From Amborella trichopoda (lineage: Eukaryota; Streptophyta; Magnoliopsida; Amborellales; Amborellaceae): a stretch of 64,000 nucleotides of DNA. The notes under the pieces were generated by a model that had not been told where the DNA came from, ran no database searches, and saw only the letters and a list, made by a program, of their open reading frames with translations. Location of the stretch: positions 519,079 through 583,078 of the forward strand of contig NW_006497025.1 in NCBI RefSeq assembly GCF_000471905.2. The letters run 5' to 3'. Below, one piece after another: positions 55,979 to 64,000 of this stretch; the first letter of the stretch is position 1, and each line of letters opens with the position of its first letter. Made by a program: the position numbers and the translations under genes.

Positions 55979-56404
55979 ACTAAATCATGGAGAAATAATA
56001 AACCAAAAAAATAAAATATAAACTCAAAAGAGTGGAAATAATACAACAACCCACAAAAATAAACTATCTCTTATCTATATAAAAGTCACGTACCACTTTC
56101 CTTTATTTGTCTCCAACTTCTACATCTATCTCCTCTCTATCTCCCTCACGTGTTATCTCTATCTCCATCTATCTTTCTAAATTTAATGTCACCTTTTCTT
56201 TTTAAAAGATAATTTTTGTTTATCTTAAAAGATAAGTTAGTTTCTAAACCACTCATTCATGGGTGACAACTCACGTGCCTACTAAAACTCATTCATAAAA
56301 ATCCTCTCACCTAACTTATCCCAGCACAATTTCTATTCCTAATAAAAATAAACAAATAATAATAATAAGATTAAAAGTTTGAATTTTTCAATTCTCTTTC
56401 TGCA

Positions 56405-57639
56405 TAAAAAATTCAGCAAGGCTAATAGGATTAGAAAGCAACATGGGTCAGGAAATTCGGTGTATGGTGTACAAAATCCTAAGGAGATAACCTTAGGCAA
56501 ATTCTAGTATGTCTTCCTGACTATTTGTTTTTATTTTTCAGCCATTTTTGCTTATTTATTTTAGTTTTTAAGAATATTATTTCCACAAAAATTATTAGTA
56601 GCATATTTTTTATTTCTGAATTGTGTCTATTCCACTTAGTAGTAAAAGCAAAGATCTTAAGTTGTATTTAAGGTTTTATTTCTTGTTTACGAGAGTGTAT
56701 TTTGACACTTGTAAGTGGAATTCAAATTCATTAATAAAAAAATTGATTATTTTATTTATTTTACTCTTGAATTCTACATAGCTGCTTCTTTCAAAGACAA
56801 CTAAGAGCAAACTATTAAAAGAAATATATTTTTTTTTTAAAAAAGTAGAAAATAAAAAATAAAAACTTACATAAGTTCATAAAATCAAAACCAAATATTT
56901 TAATTCATCTAATTGAATAATAGGACATTTCAATCAAAATAAAAAATATGTCGAAAGCAATTGTGAAAAAAAAAAAAAATGGTCTTACAACATTTTGGTT
57001 TTGATTCGAAAAAAACTTTTTAGGGCTTTTATGGATTGATATCTTAGGAAAAGTTTGAGACAAAATTGAACCTATTTAGTTAAGCATAGATTGAGAAATC
57101 AAAACATTTTCGATTTCAAGTAAAAAAAAAAAGTCCTAAAACTTTAACTATGTATCTCTTAAAAAATGGGCTTCTTTCCAGCAAATGAAGATATGGATAT
57201 TTCAAGAAACTTTGAAGACTTTGGTATATTATTCAATGAAAAATCGATAGAAAGGTGGATTAAGTTTCAAAAATGATGGAAAAAAATGGAAAATCAATTT
57301 AAATTTTAAACTTTCATTTTTAGGTCTTTATCGAAAAAAATTCTTTAGAGTTACTACTGATCATAGAAAGGTATTGTATTTGTAACAAATTTGAGAGATT
57401 TCCATTAAGCGTTGAAAGAAAAATATAGGTTTTTCTCTTTTAGTTGTTTGTATATAAGAAAAGAGTACTTAGGCCGACTCGCCCAAGCCTAGGCAAAAAC
57501 TAGCTAGGTACCCTTTAGTGAGATCTGATTCACGGCTAAATTTTGGATCTTTCATTTTCATGGTGGTCAAATATGGGGAATTTTGAACTAAATATTACTA
57601 TTTTTTGAGAATTGATGTGAAGGTGCATCAAAAATATTT
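56405..57639. other. Intergenic interval, nothing recognised
   Basis: AT-rich. Bases 57465-57500 hold a GACTCGCCCAAGCCTAGGC motif shared with 680-710 and 61960-62030. Confidence 0.4.
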
Positions 57640-58025
57640 GGGAAAAGTTTATATAGGGTTTCAACATTAAAGTGTAGGATCATATGCACCTCAAAATTCT
57701 ACCGGAAAGGTTTTTTTAATGTTGAAAAACCCTCTAATTGATCATCTCGGTATCGAGTTGTATGGATATTTTAAAAAAAAGTTTTTGAGTCCCAAAAATA
57801 GTGCATCTTACAACACATTATCTAGACGCTCAATTTTTATGATTTTCATATGTTTATAGATCTACTTGATTTTAACCAGTTTGGAGTTTAAAATATTCTA
57901 ATTAAATATGAAAATAGGTTTTGAGATCCTAGAAATGTTTTACAACAAAATTATATATTATGATAAAATTTAGAGGTGCGCTTTAATTGGATTGTTTAAG
58001 GTTGCAACCTTATAGAAACCGACCC
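57640..58025. mobile_element. Mutator-like MITE, subfamily B, perfect 9-bp duplication
   Basis: A 386-bp element starting GGGAAAAGTTTATATAGGG and ending CTTATAGAAACCGACCC. Flanked by identical AAAATATTT at 57631-57639 and 58026-58034. This copy best defines the family ends and the 9-bp duplication. Confidence 0.92.
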
Positions 58026-58089
58026 AAAATATTTTGAAGAAAAATTATATAACAAAAGTCCACATAACAACAGTCCCCTCACCTAAGTC

Positions 58090-58440
58090 ATGCAATGGTG
58101 ATGGTGGTACAGGTCAAGTGGTAATGGTGGAGGTAGAGGTAGTGGTGGATAGGAGGTGGTGGTAGTCGTGCGGTGGTGAAGGGTAGGCAACGGCAGCTAG
58201 GTGGAGATTGTGATGGTGGTGGAGGAGGTAGTAGTGGTGGCTAATGATGAAGGTGGTAGTGAAGGTGGTGGTGGTCCACGAGGAGGTTTTAGTGGTGGCT
58301 AGTGATGAAGGTGGCAGTGAAGGCGGTGGTGGTGGTGGTTGAGTGGGTGATGGAATGGTGATGCTTGACTAAAGTGGTGGTACAGTGGTACTAGTGGTGG
58401 TGGTGGTGACAATGGTGAAGAGGATGGTGGTGGAGAGAGA
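58090..58440 (+). repeat. GGT/GGA-rich low-complexity block
   Basis: About 350 bases almost free of C on the plus strand, built from GGTGGTGGTAGTGG-like triplets. It has one longer internal duplication (GGCTAATGATGAAGGTGG and GGCTAGTGATGAAGGTGG). Many closely spaced GG pairs could in principle form G-quadruplexes. No open frame of interest. Confidence 0.8.
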
Positions 58441-58768
58441 GCCAAAATAGAAACTTTTTGCTAAAACAATTTAGAGTAGTTTTACAAATAGAGAAATCAA
58501 TTCAAATTTGCAAAGTGAAACATCTTATAAAGTCAAATTACTTGTGATAATCTATACGGGACCTTTTAATTGTTAACAATAATAAGTACATAAGAATTCA
58601 AATTATTCATTTTTCCATCGAAGAACACATATACCATGTTCTCTGGAGTGTAGTTTACTTCTAATCTCTCAGACCTTCGGAGGATTTTTTCAACATGAAA
58701 TTTTGAGAACTATTTAACAATTATTAGATGATTATTTTAAAAAAGTTTAAATTCGAATTTTCTAACAC

Positions 58769-58832
58769 TTAGGTTATTATCATTATCGGAACCTTTTCCC
58801 AACTGTTTGAGATCGGCTGCATATATGCCAAA
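58769..58832 (-). mobile_element. Very short RTE LINE 3' tail
   Basis: The minus strand reads GCATATATGCAGCCGATCTC, CAGTTGGGAAAAGG and a GAT-type microsatellite tail, the same 3' end as the RTE copies at 1089 and 19500. Confidence 0.7.
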
Positions 58833-58879
58833 ATTAATAGAGACTATAACTAGGAAGTTTTTTTTTATGGACATGATTT

Positions 58880-59170
58880 CTTTTTTTTATGGACATGATT
58901 TCTATACGGCCAACCTGCATATTATAAAAATATGAGCTTGGCAATAAATATATTTTTAAATATAATTTGATGTTAATTTTTAGAGAATATATAATCTTTA
59001 TGGAGATCATGGATATGAAAAAATAAAAAATAAAAACTAAAAATAATAGTTATATTAAAAATATATTTGGAGAGTTAGTTGCACTGTTTTTTAGATGGAC
59101 TACCTAAGATACTTTATACTTTTGGACCACATATTGTAGAAATGCGGTCAGTTCGAATGAAATAATTTTC
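58880..59170. repeat. Uninterrupted copy of the repeat split at 38465-39130
   Basis: Contains in one piece GGCAATAAATATATTTTTAA, TTTGATGTTAATTTTTAGAG, ATATATAATCTTTATGGAG and the GGACCACATATTGTAGAAATG region. It serves as an empty-site reference for the MITE at 38556-38943. Confidence 0.7.
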
Positions 59171-59412
59171 TTGTTTTTAATTGAATATAACATGTGGGTT
59201 GAAGAGAAGTCCCTAATATCCAGGGTCCTAAAATTAAATTTAGATGGGATTTTACCTGAGGGAGTAAATAGATAATTCTACTCCCGCGAGAGTAGAATAT
59301 CTTTTAGCTGCATCTAATGACAGCATCCAAAGTGGATTCCAAACTTAGTATACCGCCCGAGGGAACAAGTGTACAGTATCGCTCCCGGTTGCGAGTCCGC
59401 ACGCGCCGCATT

Positions 59413-59430
59413 GTACCCTAAAACCCTGAA
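59413..59430 (+). promoter_or_regulatory. Telo-box-like AACCCTA/AAACCCTGA cluster
   Basis: TACCCTAAAACCCTGAACCC lies about 150 bases upstream of the start codon of the next gene. Such motifs are common in plant 5' regions of translation- and organelle-related genes. The role is only inferred. Confidence 0.35.
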
Positions 59431-59578
59431 CCCTTGACTGCCCTTCGAGGCCTCCTTCATACCTTCCATGCCATAAGAAGGCTTCGAAGCTTTGGACCCT
59501 CGGACACTGGGACTCTGACAGGAACCCTAGTTTTCTTTTCCAGAACCGTTGGTTTCACAAATTCCCTGTTTCTGCAAC

Positions 59579-60336
59579 ATGTTCTCTCAAACTGCTCTGA
59601 AAACCTTGAGTTTCCATAGACTTCACATGCTTTTCAGGCATTCCTCGCCTTTAGATGGTCGTAAAGGCCCCCTATTTGCCTCCATTTTCCTTCTTTTCAA
59701 CCCTGGATTACCAAAAGACTCACAAATTAGGGTTTCATCCTTCTTTTCTTCTTCGGTTCCTCGAACTATGCCTTCTGTTGCTCTCGATGAGATTTCTTCA
59801 GATGAAATCCATGAACTGGGCAGTTATCAGCCAGTGAAATCCCCACAAGAAAAGAAACCATTGGATGATTTGTTCAGAGAAGCAGTTGGGTTGACTAAGC
59901 CCAGCGTGAAGACTTTGAAGAACCTGAAATCAAAAGAAATTCAGGAAATGAGGAAGAAAATAGACGATCTAGAGAGAGAAGTTAGGTTTTTAAAAGAGAA
60001 GAAGAAAGCACCAGCTGAGAAAGATTCTGGACAAAAAGAATCGACTCAAAGCCTTTCTTCTCTCTTTAGGAGGACAGTAAGTTACAATAAGACTGCGGTG
60101 GAAACAAGGAGGGAAAAGTTAACAACGAGAATTGAATCAAGTGAAACAGAGAAATATGAACTTGAACCTGAAGTCATTTCATTTCTGAATCATTTGAACG
60201 AGCAAGGTTATTTTGCAAATGCGAGATTTTTGCGAAATGGGGAACTTGATTTGGAACGTTTAAACACTGCATATGCTCAAGGATTTATTAGGTCAGCTGC
60301 CGAGAAATATGGGCATGATAATGCAGAAATTGCAAA
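59579..60336 (+). CDS. Exon 1 of a plant gene of unknown function, probable organelle protein
   Basis: The start is ATG at 59579 (MFSQTALKTLSFHRLHMLF), because the longer open frame begins with a non-ATG codon. Residues 1 to about 60 are rich in R, S and L with few acidic residues, as in a mitochondrial or plastid targeting peptide. Residues 118-142 are heptad-like and charged (MRKKIDDLEREVRFLKEKKK), a likely coiled coil. Two similar motifs, LFREAVGLTKPSVKT (about 98-112) and LFRRTVSYNKTAVET (about 161-175), suggest an internal duplication. The last part, VISFLNHLNEQGYF...FIRSAAEKYGHDNAEIAK, resembles a conserved plant family whose next residues read WLSGSDL. The exon ends AA|GTAAGG at 60336/60337 in phase 2; the apparent stop TAA lies in the donor. 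No downstream exon is seen, so the gene continues past 64000. Confidence 0.82.
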
Positions 60337-61296
60337 GTAAGGCATTGTTTTTAGCTTTAATAAGTTTGCATCACCTTCTTCTTTTGAGGTTCGCATAATT
60401 GTATAATTCGAATTATTCCTCTATAGAAATGGTTAAGTATGTTCTTCTCAAATTCACTTTGTAATGGCATGCTTTCCCATTTTAATATACATTAGGATAA
60501 GTATCTTTTTAATTGCCAACATGGGCCGCTGAATTTTGATTAGAGACGTTTGAACTGATGGAAAATTGCAACTTACGTGGAATTTGATCTGGAAATTCTA
60601 GGGTCTCCAGAAAGCATGTGTCGAAATGTTATGATTATGCATAAATGGTATTGGCTTCATTTGAACTTGCTTTGGATTCACTGCTGAACATGGAATTGTA
60701 CAAGGACCTTGCTTGATTTTTGATTCATATTCTTGGTATTTGCTGTGGGAAAAGGTCATTTCTCATTTTTTAGCTGTGAACCTTAATTGGAATACATTTG
60801 AGATACACTATAATATACCTCATAGTCAAGTGAATATTTAGGTAGATTTCAGGAAATTCTATTCAAATTTTATCTTTCCACTATTGATTTTTTTTTTATT
60901 ATCGACAAAGTCTTTTCTTCTTCTTAATTGCTGAACAGTAGGAATGTCTGAGTATCGAACTTGTGTGGGAATAACCATATGCAGGCCTATATGAGGAATA
61001 TTTTCAGTTACACACACATCCATGCATTTATGTGTATATGTATGAGAAATACTTTGAGTTACTATAAACAGTGATTGAGTAAAAGATTAAAAGATATAAC
61101 AAATCCATAGAATGTGTCAAATACTGAATAACTGAATTTGAAATACAAGACCTCAAGTCCATAGTTTGTACTTCATAGACAAAATCCAACCTCTACACAT
61201 ATTCCAAAATCCAAACCAAAATGTAGTGAAAGTCATAAAACTAAGATGATAGAAGTATATAAAAGAAATTTTGGAAGATTTTAGTCTTTAGTTCAT

Positions 61297-64000
61297 TCTT
61301 CTTCTTCTTCTTCTTCTTCATAGTCATTGGCCCATCCGAGTCAAGGCCACTGTCATCAGAATCATCATGTCCTTCAACATAATGGCCCTTCTCAGTTACT
61401 TCCATATCGGCCTCCTCCTCCTCTCCTCTGTCTCTCTCATCCTCCTCTTTTGTGAACTAGGAGTATTTGTCATTATTGATCAAGTAGTCGTCCTAGAGTC
61501 TGAAGATTGCCCTGAAGTCAAGCCTTAATCATGAAAGACCTCTTTATCCAAAGGTTCTTCAACTAACCACTCACACGCATCATCCCTGGATCCAATGGGT
61601 TCCTCTTGTCTTGTTCATTGAAATGCTATTTTAGCCTCTAATTATACTTGATGAAGACTAATCATTGCCCTTTTTTACTCAAGCTTGTTCCTTTTCTTTG
61701 TATGTATCTATGGGAAATGAGCTAATATTTAGAGTATGTGAGTAACAGAGTTATAAACCGATAAGTTAATTAAACTAATAAAATCATGCGCTATATGAAC
61801 TTATAAAGTTACATTATATTTATGTATTTATATATGTTATAAACAATTAAACATTTAGAGTTATTCAATTATCATAAATTCATATGATCATAACTCATAA
61901 CTCATAACTATGAATCCGTAATTTACAACCAATGTACATAATATTGACTTGGCCAAGGTACTCGGTCCTTGTCCAAGGCGATTTACTCAGGCGAGTCCCT
62001 ATAACTCACCCGAGTCCAGCCCAAGTTTTAAAAAATAAAATAAAGACAAAAAAATAATATATGTTACATAGCCTTCCCCTTTCTTACATTCAAATGTCAA
62101 ATGGCATGTTGGTAGGGAGGCTGCTTTTGGGATGCCTCTTTATGAGAGGTCTTCGATTTCATCGTCATGATAGATTTTTTTTAACTCATTTAAAAAACAA
62201 TGAGGGTGACATTTGTTGGTGTGCTTGAACCCCCACCATGATGGGAAATAAGCGTGCATACTGCCCGATGTGCCATTTGAATGTCTTTGACTTAAAATCG
62301 ACATATTAATAAATATAAACTCTACAAGCATGGGTGTACAACACACTCGGGCAAAACTCACCCTCGCTGATAGGGTGAGGCCAATTAAGATAAAACTTAG
62401 TAATAAATAATAGGCTAGTATGCAATTGCCAACTTAACATCTCAAATGAACTCGAATTATTCTCATGACCAGATAAGCTACATGTTAAGCTCAATATTCG
62501 ATGCCCATCCTTTTTAAGTTTGGAGCTCTACTCCCATGTTGGCTCCACTATTGACTTGCAAACTATATACAATCACAGTATTGCTATCTGTCTATAACAT
62601 CTGAATATTAAGTATGCCTTGTGCACGTTGAAACTTTACAGACATTAGTCAAATTAGCTATATTACCTAGATCGGATTTGGTCCTTTGTCTTACTGCCAT
62701 ATCCTTCCCATATGCTTCAATGCACATTTTCATAAAATCAACTTCTCAACAGGTATCTTATCCGGGATCCTTATCAGGAGCGAGCCTCTCAAGGCCCTCA
62801 TTAAAGCCCTTGCATCCTTCATCTTACTATCTAGGTCAACATAAAACAAACTCTAGGTTCAAATAGTTAGCATCTCCATGCTATGGTTGGTGAAGCTGCA
62901 CATCCCATTTTCTCTCTATAATCTCCGATATTTAACCATAATTGGTCTCATCATTGGTCAATGCCTCGTCTCTCTCTCTCTTAGCTATATCTAATGCATC
63001 ATATGTGAAGCCCATAGCGGGATTAGATTCACCTCACCATCAACCAAGCGCAACACTTGGGCCAAGGTTAGAAATACAATAAAGGAGTACTTCACCCTAC
63101 CCTAGAAAGCCTACGATTAAACTATAATGCACTTCCTCCCCTCAGCATGCTTAGCCCACGTGCATGTAGACAACTCTAGGGGGGCAAAGGGTTGGGTCCG
63201 GGTCGTGTCTAGCTGGACCTGGATCTGAAGAATATACTATGGGACCCGGACCCGACCTAAAAATCAAAATATCTAGTCGGCTCTATATGGACCTGGGCCC
63301 AAACCCAAATAATGTTTGGGTCCATGATTTGGCCCGGACCTGGACCCAACCTGTCGGGTCCAAAATTTGGATCCATACCCAGACCCTGGTCGGGTCTACC
63401 CATTGGGTCCGGGTCCATTGCCACTCCTAGACAACTCCTCTGCTGTGAACATTGTCCTCAATTGGTTTCTCCCTATCTTATATTCTGTGCAGACTTAGAA
63501 AGGGGTATCAAATCTTGTGACCTAGGCCTTGCTAGATGTTTCTTTTTATTGAACTTTTGTCATACTCAGGTATGGGTGCAGGTGTAAATAAACACTATCA
63601 CGGCCTTAGCCTTGTTACCCTTTACATTTCGCTGGTAACCTGAAGCATGAGGTCTATGTAGTGTGTTGCTCATGGTGTCCAAAAGATTGTAGTCCACTTT
63701 TGGTGCAATAAATTAACAGTAGCCAGACTTGGTGTAGCATTGTTTGTTACTACTTAAATTACGTGCTCCCTCCAACCTCTTCAATAGCGTTGTCAATTAA
63801 ATTAAGAATATACTATGCATCATGAACATAATCATATGCATTGATAGATCTCAAATATATTGTCTGTAAACAACAATTGACCATCAAGTTCATTATTCGC
63901 TTCTCCTCTTATCACTCCTTGAATTTGTTGCGCTTTAGACCCCAAGTTATGCCAATGAATTCCTATGCATTGAAGATACTTCTTAGTGACTTATACCTCT
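61297..64000 (-). pseudogene. hAT transposase pseudogene, runs off the window
   Basis: Minus-strand pieces are in the correct order from right to left. SINAYDYVHDA.YILNLIDNAIEEVGG and a VTNNA block lie at about 63730-63850. A WTP.ATHYIDLML block (family WTPCAAHCIDLMLEDIG) lies near 63650, and LARP..TRFDTPFLSL at about 63490. After the MITE come TWAKHAEGRK, IVGFLGRVKYSFIVFLTLAQVLRLVDGE and a LIPAMGFTYDALDIAKREIE block (about 62980-63165). The C-terminal SRDDACEWLVEEPLDKEVFHD lies near 61540-61590, and an acidic GAA-codon tail at 61297-61325. Every piece is frameshifted or has stops. The N-terminal BED finger would lie beyond 64000. Confidence 0.82.
63177..63429. mobile_element. GGGTCC-rich hAT MITE with perfect 8-bp duplication
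   Basis: A 253-bp element starting TAGGGGGGCAAAGGGTTGGG and ending GGGTCCATTGCCACTCCTA. Flanked by identical GACAACTC at 63169-63176 and 63430-63437. The interior repeats GGGTCCGGGTC/GACCCGGACC. Same family as the MITE at 9697-10115. It interrupts the hAT transposase pseudogene, so it inserted later. Confidence 0.92.

Larger units (their letters stand above)
54946..56404 (-). mobile_element. Small LTR retrotransposon with one ORF
   Basis: Related LTRs lie at 54946-55440 (3' LTR) and about 55985-56404 (5' LTR). On the plus strand they start TGCATAGAGAAATAATAAACC or TCATGGAGAAATAATAAACC and end TTTCTACA or TTTCTGCA. The tRNA-Met primer site (55967-55978) and the purine-rich CCCGGGGAGAATGA next to the 3' LTR fix the minus orientation. 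The interior is only about 540 bp, too short for gag-pol, so it is non-autonomous and close in size to TRIM/SMART elements. No clean target duplication was seen. Confidence 0.82.
60337..64000 (+). other. Intron 1 (partial) of the gene at 59579
   Basis: Starts with donor GTAAGG. No plus-strand exon encoding the expected continuation was recognised up to the window end, so the intron is at least 3.66 kb. Bases 60340-61290 hold no recognised feature. The rest holds the hAT pseudogene and its MITE. Confidence 0.65.

Noticed and set aside
60337-60340. TAA stop ending the ORF at 60340
   Set aside because: The stop is formed by the donor GTAAGG. The preceding residues end in the middle of a conserved region, so a splice site is more likely than a true C-terminus.

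Overview
This is nuclear DNA of a flowering plant. It holds two recognisable host genes, one spanning most of the left half and one starting near the right end. The rest is mostly transposable elements of typical plant families: RTE and L1 LINEs, a Ty3/gypsy chromovirus, LTR elements primed by initiator tRNA-Met, hAT elements with 8-bp target duplications, Mutator-like MITEs with 9-bp duplications, and an Au-like SINE. There is also a decayed plastid DNA insert. The very long, repeat-filled intron would suit a woody early-diverging eudicot or magnoliid, but the sequence does not fix the species.

Left and centre (6.2-37.7 kb, minus strand): one class A4 heat stress transcription factor. Exon 1 (37479-37697) ends at FVRQLNTY. 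Exon 2 (6242-7453) starts at GFRK and carries the rest of the DNA-binding domain, the HR-A/B coiled coil, a nuclear localisation signal, two AHA motifs and a nuclear export signal. The single phase-0 intron between them is about 30 kb. It contains an old Ty3/gypsy chromovirus (9056-16724) with three hAT-type elements inserted in it, one of which carries a further MITE. It also contains RTE, L1 and hAT remnants, a hAT derivative with three BED-finger modules (24751-26792), a plastid-derived 16S rRNA plus rpoC2 fragment, and several MITEs.

Middle (38-54 kb): dispersed MITEs, a 1.8-kb foldback repeat and a non-autonomous LTR retrotransposon (44885-47887, TSD TCAAC). The 3' part of that element, its downstream flank and a SINE are present as a tandem triplication with a period of about 2.38 kb. 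The duplication junctions carry an inverted piece of the SINE 3' end. The retrotransposon interior has an array of short stem-loops whose stems differ between copies by paired changes.

Right (54.9-64 kb): a small LTR element (54946-56404) with an uninterrupted 178-codon ORF, more MITEs, a G-rich low-complexity block, and then exon 1 of a second host gene (59579-60336, plus strand). That gene encodes a probably organelle-targeted plant protein of unknown function. Its first intron runs out of the window and contains a minus-strand hAT transposase pseudogene interrupted by a MITE with a perfect 8-bp duplication.

All assignments come from reading the sequence and recognising family motifs. No database search or alignment program was run.
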